In this document: piece by piece, positions 1 to 11,351 of the stretch
Position numbering within the stretch: position 1 is the stretch's first letter
How the letters are laid out: each line of letters begins with the position of its first letter
Assembly (NCBI GenBank): GCA_037127255.1
Contig: JBANSL010000008.1
Location: 1,078,896-1,142,895 of the forward strand
DNA: 64,000 bases
Direction: 5' to 3'
Source of the DNA: Persicaria tinctoria
Lineage: Eukaryota > Streptophyta > Magnoliopsida > Caryophyllales > Polygonaceae
Notes under the pieces: generated by a model
Told to the model about the DNA's origin: nothing
What the model saw: the letters and a program-made list of their open reading frames with translations, nothing else
Database searches by the model: none
Position numbers and translations under genes: made by a program

Positions 1-1149
1 GAGGAAGGACTTGCTTCTTCTAGTGCAAGGGATGGAGTTCTTCAAAAAGCGAGGAGTTTTCAGAGCTCTAATGGTCATTTCTTTGTAATCATGCCACCAA
101 TTTTTCATTCTCATCTGGTAAGCTTCAACTACATTTTGCTTATAACTGATTAACTGGACAACATTACAATCATGAGTTTATTTTAAAAAAAATTAGGAGG
201 TACATGCCAAATAAATTCTGATTCTTTACAGAAAATCCCGGGTTCTGGTGAAAGCTTTTTCCATGGAGGGGACGGTGAAAGCCTATACGTTAATGGACCA
301 GATGCACAAGCTTGGTATATGAAGTATTGCATTGAAGGCTCTCCATTGCCACAAGCAATAATCTGTGAAGGATGGACTGAATTTGCAGAAAACTATCGTC
401 TCCAAGATGGTGACGCATGCATCTTTGAGGTCATCATGCCAGATAGCCCAGTCACAGCATTCAATGTGACTATATTCCATATTATTGAAGCTGAAGGAGA
501 GGGAGAGGGAGAAGGAGAAGGTGAAGGAGAAGGAGAAGTTGAAGCAGAAGGAGTTAACATAAACGACGCTGATGAAATGCCTGAAATGGACCAACAGACT
601 GGATGGAGGGAAAGTTTGGACTCTGCAGCTGCAGTTACCGGAGGAGCTAACATAAACAACGCTGTTGAAACGCCTGAAATGGACCAACAGACTGGAAGGA
701 GGGAAATTTTGGACTCTGCAGTCCCTGGAGGCGCTGAGCCGTTGGGCTCTTTTACTGTTGTGCACACAGGCGACCGTAATTCATTGTCTTCACTGGTAAG
801 GTCACAGTTTCCTTGAATTCTGACTCCATTTCAATGAAGTCTAGTGCATAAAAGATTGAATTTGTAAGTTGATGCATTCACAAAGAGTTTGTTCCTTTTA
901 CAGGCTGTACCATCTGCTCATGCTTCAAGGTACCTCTCAGACCAACATGCAAAAGAGGTGGTTCTCCACGGGCTTGATGGGAAGACTTGGCTTCTTAGGT
1001 GCTATGCTCGTGGTCGTTCACCTGTAAGACTCCAATCAGGCTGGAAGGACTTCGTAAGCGACAATGATCTGAAGCAGGGTGATACATGTGTATTTGAGCT
1101 GCTTTCTCAGGCGCCAAATCACTACAATGTCACCATATGCAGAAACTAA
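1..1149 (+). CDS. B3-domain (REM-like) protein, left tandem copy, 5' end outside window
   Basis: Predicted exons are 1..117, 232..795 and 904..1149; all junctions are GT-AG and in phase. The 117-nt exon continues from outside the window. B3 domains are plant DNA-binding folds. One domain spans the first two exons (GWTEFAENYRLQDGDACIFEV is its C-terminal half) and another is the last exon (GWKDFVSDNDLKQGDTCVFEL). The linker carries a Glu/Gly run encoded by a GAG/GAA-rich microsatellite at about 490-540, followed by two copies of a MDQQTG-type repeat. The gene is a near-copy of the one at 4582..6470, which still has an N-terminal B3 domain in addition. Function is inferred only as nuclear DNA binding; the target is unknown. 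REM assignment rests on multiple divergent B3 domains in tandem genes. Confidence 0.8.
490..540 (+). repeat. Coding GAA/GAG/GGA microsatellite
   Basis: An imperfect purine repeat (gaaggagaggga-type units) encodes alternating Glu and Gly within the linker between B3 domains. It is absent from the right-hand tandem copy, so it arose or expanded after the duplication, or was lost from the other copy. Confidence 0.85.
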
Positions 1150-2540
1150 ATGTATTTGGTGTTGGAGGTAGTGTTTTCTGTTAGTCTGTGTGCTGTGCCT
1201 TATTTAGTTGTTAAATGACATTCGGTATGTACCTTGGAACTAGTAAGACAGAAAGAGTGGATCAAGCCTTGAGCTGAGCTTCGGTTTGCCTCTCAAATCT
1301 GCCTCTGCTGTTATCCATTTGTTGATAATGTTTGCTAGTTAGTGTTTATTTAGATCTTCTTTTTCTCCTTTCTTTGAATCCCTACTCTTAGATGTGTGTG
1401 TGTGTGTGTGTGAACCGTTTTTTTTCTCCTCCATTGAATGTGTAGCTGGAAATGGAGGTCCCCAGAAACGGAAAATGCTAGATGAAAAAGGGATTTTTTC
1501 AGCACTTTCAGATTTGAAGTTTTATCAGAAGATAAGCCATTTAATTGTTACTAGAGCTTCTCTATTTGAATTCCTTCATGGATGCATTGATTTAAATCCT
1601 GCCTAATGGATTTTCTTCCTCAAGAACATGTCTTTCAAGATGAGTGGAAGGAGCTGTGGACGCCCACCAAGGCCATGGGCTGCTTTGTCACCTATTTTCA
1701 TTGCCTCTTGAAGCTCCTCATTTTGGCTTCCGGGGCTGATTGAAAAGGAGATGCGAGGGAAAGAGATTTTTTGGGTCTTGAATGATTTTGTGTGAGTTTC
1801 AGATTCTTACAATGATACATTTGCTTTAAATGGTAATGGAGGCTGAAGGTTCGTAATGCATATGGAAAAGGTTTCTAGCTTGGAATCGCACAATTACAGT
1901 TAAGCGGCTTAGCACATCTATTGCTGTATGATAGTAAGATACACACACATTCTTCATTTCCCTAGCATTTTCTTGCAGGAAGCACAGTTCCATCTTCCAC
2001 AGTTCCTTTAAAAAAAATCGCTTTGTTATCAGCAAATATAAGAAGGAAACTCCTTGTATTGCAGCATGGACAAGACAGTTTCCGGCCCTTCAAAAATTTT
2101 CAAGGTATCCCTCCATACCATATCATGTATGTTACTATATGTAGTCTTTCTGTAAGGTTTTGAAGAGTGTCTTTCGAATAGTGCTGTCATACCTTACTAC
2201 TTTATTCAAGTTGCCGAAGAACTCTAAATGAGAGTTTATTGTCGAAAAATTATCTAATGAAATGTACAAGATGAACTCTTTTGGTATTATTTTTTTTTTT
2301 TGACATTGGGGCCAATGGTGATCAGAGCTAAAACACCTCAACACAATAAAAACTGCTTTTACAATCTTATAAGATGCTTAGAACTATGTAAAAAATCAGT
2401 ACTAAAATCAACGCAATTCATGTTTTCAAGGCCAGCAAAGGTCCACAAAGACTAATGATTTAGCTAGCTGCTCTTCCGAACCCTGAACTTCTGCGTGTTC
2501 ACCGTCTTTCGTACTAACCAATCCTGATTCCTTTTTAATC
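1150..2540. repeat. 3' flank of the B3 gene, duplicated (left copy)
   Basis: This non-coding stretch aligns by eye with 6471..8110. Shared blocks include the text starting ctggaaatggaggtccccag (1446 and 6837) and gtttccggcccttcaaa (2080 and 7550). A (TG)n run lies at 1391..1412. Similarity stops near 2540, which I take as the edge of the duplicated unit. The end of the block still encodes, on the minus strand, a tail ending EEQLAKSLVFVDL-W, also present in the right copy. Some blocks may be 3' UTR or lost exons; I cannot tell which. Confidence 0.75.
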
Positions 2541-2563
2541 ATGATTCCTGTACACTGCAAAGC

Positions 2564-2790
2564 TCGTGGCGAAACAGGAAGACCTTGATGACGGCTTCAG
2601 GGTTGTCAACTTGTCATCAATGATGGGCCAGGTGGAGGTGAGTGACATTAATTTCGCTTCTGAACTGAAACATTGCTTATTTCCTATCAATAATTCTATC
2701 ACGATTCCTGCGTTGGGCTACTCTAATTCCCTGAAACTGCTGGTTGTTTGTGTTAGGACAAACCGTTCCTCACATTCATGTACACATAAT
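2564..2790 (+). pseudogene. Exon-like fragments, one HIT-domain-like
   Basis: Two short coding-looking pieces sit just past the duplication edge. The first, about 2564..2640, follows a possible acceptor (gcaaag) and ends at a good donor (gag/gtgagt); it reads LVAKQEDLDDGFRVVNLSS and I do not recognise it. The second, from about 2757, follows ttag and reads GQTVPHIHVHI, which matches the histidine-triad signature (HxHxH) of FHIT-type HIT hydrolases, then hits a stop codon. No other HIT exons are visible. Likely relics captured at a breakpoint; the HIT match is short and could be chance. Confidence 0.35.
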
Positions 2791-2799
2791 GAACTGGCC

Positions 2800-4115
2800 A
2801 CATACCAGAGAGCCTGCCTATTCTCGATTCATCCCCCTGTCAAGAGAGGTCAATATCAGATTCTACTATCATGTTATCTTGAAATAAAAGGACATTCTTT
2901 TTATATGGAAAACTATCTTATGTAATGACATTGTGGTGTCCGACTCCTTAGACCGGTTGATGGAAACTTTGTTGTGTAAGTTGTAACCCCTCTATTTGCT
3001 TGTGATTACCATTTTATGTTGGAAATAGAGGAGATATGACCCAAACTTCCATCTAAATTCTACCTAACTTGATAAGTAGTTGCAAAATGCCATGTCGAAT
3101 TTCAAGCAGCATGTAGGAAAGCAATGCCTTTCAATTGCTTTGCAACCATAGAGGGAAACATGTTTTTGCAAGCTTCAGGATTCAGTAATTTGTAATACTT
3201 GATGAAATCTCAAAACCATCAGGAATTTGTAATGTATAGGGTTGAGTTTTCTAGCTTGGCATGCGCAAGTTTATGTAATTTTTAATCTACGCCCCAGATT
3301 TTTTTTTTAAAAAAAAAGCCTAATTTAAGGGTGATCTTGTGTAACATTGCAAATTCCTAGAACCTCTAGTAGGGAAATTCATTCCGGATTTATTCGATGA
3401 TTATGGGATTTTATGAAATTATTTAAAATGAGAGAGGATTAATTCGAAATTTATTGCATAATTTATAAATCTCACATGTTGAAAAAATAATGGAAAAATG
3501 CTCTTTTGAAATACATTAATCTTATTAACCTATGATCTAAATTTTTTATGTATAAAAAAAAGAAAGAAAACAAAACAATGGAAACAAAACAATGGAGATA
3601 TTTTTATTGAAATTGGGATTGCCATGCCCATTAGTAGTAACAAGGTAAAAGATGCTTTTGGTTAGGGTTTGACATATTAGGTAAGTTTTTCGTAATTGAA
3701 TAACCTCATTTCACCATTTTACCTCTTCACATCTCTTGGGATCAGCTCCTTGTTCATTTCACCTCTTCCCATCTCCTCCTCTTGTGATCAGCTCCTTGTT
3801 CCTAATCTAAGCTACTCGTAAGTTGCTACTTCTGAGTTCTGAGCACACCCATTCTTTGTTTTGTTCTGTTGAGTGTTGACAGTTGCAGAAGCTGATCTTC
3901 TAGGGTTTTTGGTTTTTCCCTTCAGGAGTATCTTCCTTCACTTCATCTGGAGCATCATCCTTTGGGACAGCTGAAAATTGTTCAAAGGTACTTTTTCATC
4001 TTGCAATTTCATGTTGGAAGAGACAATTTTGCTTGCTGTTCACATTTGTAGTTAAAGCTCTCTTCTTTTTTATACCAAAAAAAAAAGCTCTATTCTTTTT
4101 CATCTTTTGAGACTT
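2800..4115. other. Intergenic and leader region, no gene recognised
   Basis: AT-rich sequence with homopolymer runs and no ORF of interest. From about 3720 onwards, C/T-rich stretches and possible splice sites suggest the 5' untranslated leader and leader intron of the following B3 gene, but I cannot place the transcription start. Confidence 0.4.
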
Positions 4116-4490
4116 GGAGAGGGTGAGAAGTTGAGAATCTTAACCATAATTTCACACATAGTTTCATTTTTTTTAAAAAAAAGGGGGGCCTTTTGATTTT
4201 CTCCTTATGAGCCTTTTATTTTGAATGTCTTTCACTTTGTTCATTTTTAGTTTAAAAAAACACTTGGTTTGGATTCTTGTTTACTGTTGTGTTTTGTTAA
4301 TTTTTGGGCCATGGAGAGGGTGAGAAGTTGAGAATCCAAATCATAATTTCACACATTTTTAAAGTTTAATTTTTTTTTTAAAAAGGGGGCCTTTTTTATT
4401 TTCTCCATTTTGTGCCTTTTACTCTTGAAACTTGAAAATCCTTCACTATTTTTTTAAAACTGGGTTTGGATTCCTAATTACTGTTGATTT
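4116..4490. repeat. Tandem duplication of about 197 bp in the B3 gene leader
   Basis: The block beginning ggagagggtgagaagttgag occurs at 4116 and again at 4313. Each is followed by a 'cataatttcacaca' block, a poly-T/poly-A run, a G-run then cctttt, and a 'tttctcc...gccttt' block. The spacing is 197 bp. It lies upstream of the start codon, probably in a 5' UTR intron. Confidence 0.75.
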
Positions 4491-4581
4491 TTGTTTGTAT
4501 TGTTTGCAAGTTGCAATTTATATATAATTCAAAGTGCCATTTTATTATTCCTAGTGCTGTTGAAGAAAGTGCCATTCTACA

Positions 4582-6470
4582 ATGAAGCCCATGACTGATC
4601 CACAATTCATGAAAAACATTGATTTACAAATCCTTGAAGCTAGAAAGCTTGTAAGTATTTTCATCTTAACTCATCTCCTCTCCCACTATCTATGTGTATG
4701 CATAAACATTTAAGGCACTGAATGAACAATTGTTCACACAAGAGTAAAGTAATCTACAACAGAAAATACTAAAGCTAAACTAATGGAAGATAACAAAGAA
4801 GTGTGATGGATAGTGCTTTGTTCGTTTAAAATGTTTGTCCTGCATACTTTTGTAGGAAATTCCACCAAAGTTTGTGAAGGAGCATGGAAGGTACTTGCAC
4901 AAGTATGCTTGCCTCGAAGTAGCATCGGGGAAAAGCTGGAAAGTGGCTCTGAGAATGGATGATGGCAAAGTTTGGCTAGACATAGGGTGGCAAGCATTTG
5001 CTGAGGATTGCTCCATCAAAGATGGGTATAGTTTGGTGTTCAGATATCAAGGCGGATCCTACTTCCAAGTCACCATATTCGATACGAGCAAATTGGAGAT
5101 CACGTATCCTACTGATTTCCGTCAACCCGAAGTAGTCAACATCAAAGAGGAAAGTGATGATAGTTCTTGTACGATTCTGGATGAAGGGCCACTGCAGAAG
5201 AAACCATCATCTGTCAACCTGTCTAGTAGTAAGTGAAATTTATTACCTTTTCAAGTATGATTTGTGGTTAATTGGTTACAGATTGGATATCAATTTTTAT
5301 GCTCTAAATTGATTTATTCTTATTTATGATAACAATGGAAAAAAAAAGAATTGAACTTTATTCTTTCTCTACTTGAAATAATTGAGATGGAGATGATGAA
5401 GTAATGCAAGGGGAAGGACTTGCTTCTTCTAGTGCAAGGGATGGAGTTCTTCAAAAAGCGAGGAGTTTTCAGAGCTCTAATGGTCATTTCTTTGTCATCA
5501 TGCCACCAATTTGTTATTATCATCTGGTAAGCTTCAACTACATGTTGCTTATAACTGATTAACTAGACAACATTACCATCATGAGTTTATATAAAAAAAA
5601 TTACGAGGCACTTGCCAAAAAAAATCTGATTCTTTACAGGAAATCCCGGGTTCTGCTGAAAGCTTTTTCCAAGGAGGGGACGGTGAAAGCCTATACGTTA
5701 ATGGACCAGATACACAAGCTTGGTATATGAAGTATTACATTGAAGGCTCTCCATTGCCACAAGTAATAATCTATGAAGGATGGACTGAATTTGCAGAAAA
5801 CTATCGTCTCCAAGATGGTGACGCATGTATATTTGAGGTCATCATGCCAGATAGCCCAGTCACGGCATTCAATGTGACTATATTCCATATTGTTGAAATG
5901 CCTGAAATGGACCAACAGACTGGAAGGAGGGAAAATTCGGACTCTGCAGCTGCAGTTGCCGGAGGAGTTAACATAAACAACGCTGTTGAAACGCCTGAAA
6001 TGGACCAACAGACTGGAAGGAGGGAAAATTCGGACTCTGCAGTCCCTGGAGGTGCTGAGCCTTTGGGCTCTTTTACTGTCGTGCACACTGGCAACCGTGA
6101 TTCATTAGTTTCACTGGTAAGGTCACAGTTTCCTGGAATTCTGACTCCATTTCAATGAAGTCTACTGCATAAAAGATTGAATTTGTAAGTTGATGCATTC
6201 ACAAAGAGTTTGTTCCTTTTACAGACTGTACCATCTGCTCATGCTTCAATGTACCTCTCAGACCAACATGCAAAAGAGGTGGTTCTCCACGGGCTTGATG
6301 GGAAGACTTGGTCTCTTACGTGCTATGCTCGTGGTCGTTCACTTATAAGACTCCAATCAGGCTGGAAGGACTTTGTAAGCGACAATGATCTGCAGAAGGG
6401 TGATACATGTGTATTTGAGCTGCTTTCTCAAGCGCCAAATCACTACAATGTCACCATACGCAGAAACTAA
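4582..6470 (+). CDS. B3-domain (REM-like) protein, right tandem copy, complete
   Basis: Predicted exons are 4582..4650, 4856..5228, 5402..5526 (or from 5411), 5640..6116 and 6225..6470, giving about 426-429 aa. The first exon is 23 codons starting MKPMTDPQFMK. Three B3 domains are visible: residues about 24-110 (IPPKFVKEHGRYL ... GWQAFAEDCSIKDGYSLVF), a central one spanning exons 3-4 (GWTEFAENYRLQDGDACIF) and a C-terminal one in exon 5 (GWKDFVSDNDLQKGDTCVF). Between the last two lies a linker with two copies of a MDQQTGRRENSDSA unit. Multiple B3 domains in a tandem array are typical of REM genes, often expressed in reproductive meristems; that role is family knowledge, not shown here. The third-exon acceptor has two in-frame candidates, so the length is uncertain by three residues. 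Confidence 0.85.
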
Positions 6471-8110
6471 ATGTAGTTGGTGTTGGATCTTTCCGTGTTT
6501 CCACTGATCCCACTAGGCCTAGTGTGTAAAATGTAGTTGACGTATCCGAATTAATACTTTTTCCAGCTAGGACACGGAAGTTGTGTTTTCTGTTAGTTTG
6601 TGTGATATGCCTTATTTAGTTTTTTTATGACATTGGGTATGTGCCTTGAACTAGTAAGACAGAAAGAGTGGATCAAGCCTTGAGCTGAGCTTTGGTTTGC
6701 CTCTCAAATCTGCCTCTGCTGTTATCCATTTGTTGATAATGTTTATTGGTGTTTATTTTGATTTTTTCCCCTCATTTATTTGAATCCCTACTCTTTGGTG
6801 TGTGAACCGTTTTTTTCTCCTCCACTAAATGTGTAGCTGGAAATGGAGGTCCCCAGAAATGGAAAATGCTAGATGAAGAAGGGAATTTTTCAGCACTTTC
6901 AGATCTGATGTTTGATCAGAAGCTATATAAGATAAGCCATTTCGTTGTTACTTGAGCTTCTCTATTTGAATTCTTCCATGGATGTATTTATTTCAAAATG
7001 CAAGTGATTTAGATCCTACCTAATGGATTTTCTTTTTCAGGAACATATCTTTCCAAAATGAGTGGAAGGTGCTATGGATGCCCGCCTCAACCATGGGCTG
7101 TTTTTGTCACCTAGTTTGATTGCCTCTTGAGGGAAAGAGATCTTTTGGGGTCTTGAATGGTTTTGTTTGAGTTTCAGATTCTTACAATGAATCAATGATA
7201 CATTTGCTGCAAATGGTAATGGAAATGGAGGCTGAAGGTTCTTTGTCTCTTTTCCCTCATATATTTAGGATCTGGACAGTGGAGGTTAATTGTGATTTGT
7301 GGACCCTTTGCAGATGTCTCCAATCCATCAGGCGTCTGTGATGCATATGGTAAAGGTTTCTAGCTTGGAATCGCGCAATTACAGTTAAGTGGCTTAACAC
7401 ATATATTGCTGTATGATACACACATTCTCCATTTCCCTAGCATTTCCTTGCAAGAAGCACAATTCCATCTTCCACAGTTCCTTTTCAAAATCGATTCGTT
7501 ATCTGCAAATACAAGGAAGAAACTCCTTATATTGCAGCATGTACAAGGCAGTTTCCGGCCCTTCAAATCCTTTCAAGGTATCCCTTCACACCATATTGGA
7601 AGTCCCATGTATGTTACTATATGCAGTCATTTTGTGAGGTTTTGAAGTGTCTTTCGAATAGTGCTGTCAACCTTACTACTACTTTCAAGTTGCTGATGAA
7701 TTCTAAATGAGATTTTATTACTATCTTATGTATTTTGACATGTCTTCATGGATTGTTGGGGATTTTGACATGTCTAAAAAAACCATCTTATGTACAAGAT
7801 GAACTTGCACAGTGCCTGTATCATCACACATGAACTGTTATGATCTCAACTCAAAAACACAACTTTTTGGGTATTTTTTCGACATTGGGGCCAATGGTGA
7901 TCAGAGCTAAAACACTTCAACACAATCAAAACTGCTTTTACAACCTCATAAGATGCTTAGAACTATGTAAAAAATCAGGACTAAAATCAATGGAGTTCAT
8001 GTTTTCAAGGCCAGTAAAGGTCCACAAACACTAATGATTTTGCTAGCTGCTCTTCCGAACCCTGAACTTTTGCGCCTTCACCGCCTTTCATACTAACCAA
8101 TCCTGACTCC
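6471..8110. repeat. 3' flank of the B3 gene, duplicated (right copy)
   Basis: Counterpart of 1150..2540 with small indels. An extra block of about 90 bp (around 6488-6575) is present here only. The duplicated unit is about 5.4 kb by offset (5410 aligns with 1). No separate gene is recognised on the plus strand. Confidence 0.75.
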
Positions 8111-8556
8111 TTTTCTGAAGGCTGATTGCTCTTGGGAAGTGACTTTGCTGAAGCAGAACTCGACACAGAGGCATAAGATAGCGCACCCAGCTGAATGTCG
8201 TGTATTTGGAGAAGTTCGGATACTCGTGTGATCAAAGGGGCCATGAATGAAAGCAAAGAAACAATGCAAGGAAGATGTTGGGATACAAACCAAGATCAAC
8301 CTCTTAACAGATTTTATAGAGACCTGTTGTACTACGAGCCAAGAGCGTCGGTATCAGTTATCTTTCCACCCCTTTTCCTTGCTTCAACTGGTTTCTTCAG
8401 CGAAGCAGTTGGCAGCTGCTGGGTTTTTGTTGAATTTGACCTTTCAACTTTAACTTCTTTCATGGTTTGTTTGACATTTTGTAAAAGTATCTCCTTTTCT
8501 GAATGTAACCCATTTTTTGGAGCGAAACCATGAGCTGCCCATTGTTGAACATAGAT
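8005..8556 (-). CDS. Unrecognised minus-strand gene, 3' part (two open segments)
   Basis: Reading leftward, an exon starts at 8556 after a good acceptor (cttctacag) and runs to a stop at 8332..8334. It encodes 74 residues beginning IYVQQWAAHGFAPKNG, lysine-rich towards the end. A second open segment, about 8005..8256, reads FMAPLITRVSELLQIHD and ends EEQLAKSLVFVDLYWP; its tail is duplicated near 2420-2535. The two segments may be alternative 3' exons or separate remnants. The region beyond 8560, where earlier exons should be, is occupied by repeat DNA, so the gene may be beheaded. I do not recognise the family. Confidence 0.45.
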
Positions 8557-8640
8557 CTGTAGAAGTGTGAATCAGAGAATTTGACCTTTCAGATTTTAGG
8601 GACTCTTGCAATTGAAGTATCATGATATCATCCCTTACAA

Positions 8641-9255
8641 TTAGAAGACCCGACCCAACCCGAGAAACCCGGCCCGAACAAAAAATCTAGCATTATGCGC
8701 AACCCAAATCTGACCCATAACACAACCTGAGTCCTGAGTCTTACCTGGCCGGAACAAAACCTGACACGAATTACATAAAAAAAACTGGATAAAACTAAAC
8801 AAATTGAGTTTAATAGTCAACAATTAAGATAAATAAAAAAACATTTTATAATAAAATTAAGTGTGCCCTGACTTGGCCCGATCCAACTCAAAAATTATTT
8901 TGATCCGAACTTACCCGATCCAAACACATAATATATCCGATATTGACATGACTCGACATTGATTGAACATGAATGGATATTAGTTGACCCCAACTCGACC
9001 CACTCGATTGCCATCTCTAAGCCTTTTTCTAGAGCTTGCAAACTAGACCCGAGAAACCCGATCTGGAAAACTCAAACCGAAATGACCCAAACTCGAAAAT
9101 TGAACGCATTGTCACCTTAACCCGACCTGACCCAACCAGAGAAACTCCAACAGAAAATTGACTGAAATGCATTACCTGAAACCCAACCTGAATTGTTACA
9201 TTATCCAGATGACACAACCCAAAAACAACTCGATTGATCCAACCCAACCTAATCA
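8641..9255. repeat. Degenerate CCCGACC-rich repeat region, probable hAT MITE remnants
   Basis: Repeated variants of cccgacccaacccgag and similar C-rich words are spread over about 600 bp, with an AT-rich patch near 8770-8870. The word gattgccatctctaa near 9007-9020 resembles, in reverse, the TAGRGRTGGCAA start of plant hAT-type elements. No matching left end or target duplication was found, so the boundaries are approximate. The same kind of sequence, with clean ends, occurs at 55485..56347. Confidence 0.45.
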
Positions 9256-11351
9256 CTGAATGATTAGCTTTTTGTCACAGAGTAACATTAGATCAAGCTC
9301 AATAGGCAAATAGAGGTAGTTATGGAAAATGTAATGTAATATTACAAAGGTCTATTTCGAACTCGTTGCCGGTTGCCCTATGCCAATGGACAAAAAATGT
9401 GTTATATAAGTGTATAGGACCATCTATTTTGCCTAAACTCGAAGGTTCGTGCATCTCCAAAACCAAGAAGCATAAGGGAGGGAGGGAGTTCCTTTTACTA
9501 GAATCAAGTTTTATTGGGCAACATGGCATATGATTATATGAATGAGCCAAAAACCACCAACACAGACTCCTAACAACATGACAGAGGGTATAAAAGAAGA
9601 TTCCAAGTATCATGTGAGAGCAAGTTGTAATGTTTTCTGTCACAATAGATTTCTCTCCTATCATTACAAACTTCCAGCTTATCTGATCAATACCATTCGC
9701 ACCAGAATTGTCCCACAAAGACAGAAGGGCACACACGAATCGAGGAAGAGGGAATTTTCCCGATAAATAAAATACTTATCTGCTCAAGTCGCTAATAAGG
9801 ACCTTATAATGTATACGCGACCTGTGCCACATGAACTGGGAGTTAGCACTTAGCTTTCCATCTGACCATCTCTCCAGGTCTCCTTTACTGTCACTTTCAC
9901 TTATTGAATGATGGGCTCAGTGATTGCTGTGTAAACAAAAAGGATTTTGTTTCATAGTAGTCCCTGAAGAACAGTAGGACCCCCAAGTCAGTACTTTGAG
10001 TTTTCTTCAGATTTGTATGTAAGTACTGTCAATTATTAGTTGTATATGTTATGCCATCTAACCTTAAATATTAGCAACTTAACATGACTAACAACTAACA
10101 ATCAAACTATATTAGGAGTATTTATCATGGCCATTCATTCAATCTTTAATCTTATATCCAAGAAGAAAAAAAACCAGAAAATTCACAGATAACTGATTTA
10201 TGCAGCAGCTTCTGATATCTGTAAATTCTTTGTTTTCCAAACAGTTTGTCTTAGCATGGGCTGTTACATCTCATTCTTCATGCTATTTGCCTTCAATTTC
10301 GCCAGCACGGATGGATCGGCATTGAATAATGGGATATGGCCATATGGGATGGTTGGCTTAGATCACACATGACTCCCCTAACAGACAAGTTACTAAACAG
10401 GGTGGTAGGGTAGACCTGTCAATTCTATTTGCTATCACAATAAAGGAAACCAGTAAATTCATGCCAATTTCACAGTTTTAGCTACTATTAGCATTTCAAA
10501 TTGCAGATTTACTGCTACTTGGCCGACAAAGACGCGAGCAATCATAGAACTTCCACATAAGTTAATGGAAACAAAGGCCATCAGCTGAATCAAAAGTTTG
10601 TTAAATGGTGACTGATTGGCATAGGACTACCTTTCGTGTTCTCAACCGAGTACTATAGCAGAAGATTGATCTTAGAACCTACACAAGTCCAACTGTGGTT
10701 GGTTTTCATAAAGAGGTGAAGGAGTTGTTTTATTCTGTGCAAGTAGGCTTATGATTGATAGTGATGAGACAGTTTTCGGTGTCGGATTGGTTCTTATCAT
10801 CATATATTGTAATTAGAGAAATTATTGAAAAGATTGGTTCTCCTATCAATTCATATATATTGTTAGAGTAAGATATGACTTAGGGTTCCTACAAACATGC
10901 ACATTGCACAAAAATGCAACTTCACTGTCATAACATTGAAGCATGATCCAAATTGGATCCTCATGATCAATCAATTTAGTAACACAATCAAGCATGGGCC
11001 ATTGAATATAAAAAATACTTTATACATACCTGATATTATTATCTATATTGAAGCAAAGACCCTTATAAACCCCACAACTAAGGCATACTTTGGAATGATC
11101 AAACCATGATTGATTTAGCTGTTGTTATGGCCATCCACCATCCAAGAAGGAAAAAAAAAAACAATCTTTAGCCATTCTTGAAACTTAAACAATGAATTCG
11201 ATATCTGCCCCATCACTGCTTGTATCTTTGTTGTTACCTGATGATTGATGTTTCGAAACCGAACCTTCCCAGCCTCTCATTCATCACATATAAGGCACAT
11301 CAAACTGCAGCACACGAAACCAAAGCAATCAACCAAAGCAAAACGCATAGA
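9256..11351. other. Long intergenic region upstream of the PKS gene
   Basis: No gene supported. A minus-strand open frame at 9320..9736 has no recognisable motif and is probably spurious. The remainder is AT-rich with scattered short ORFs. The last few hundred bases should hold the promoter and 5' UTR of the PKS gene at 11352. Confidence 0.5.

Noticed and set aside
1394..1606. 70-aa ORF after the left B3 gene
   Set aside because: It starts in a (TG)n microsatellite and is not kept open in the right-hand copy.
8641..9255. Telomere-like repeat array
   Set aside because: The cccgaccc words do not match the plant TTTAGGG unit and are irregular; hAT subterminal repeats explain them better.
9320..9736. 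138-aa minus-strand ORF
   Set aside because: No recognisable domain, odd composition, and no splice or start context; it reads like non-coding DNA.
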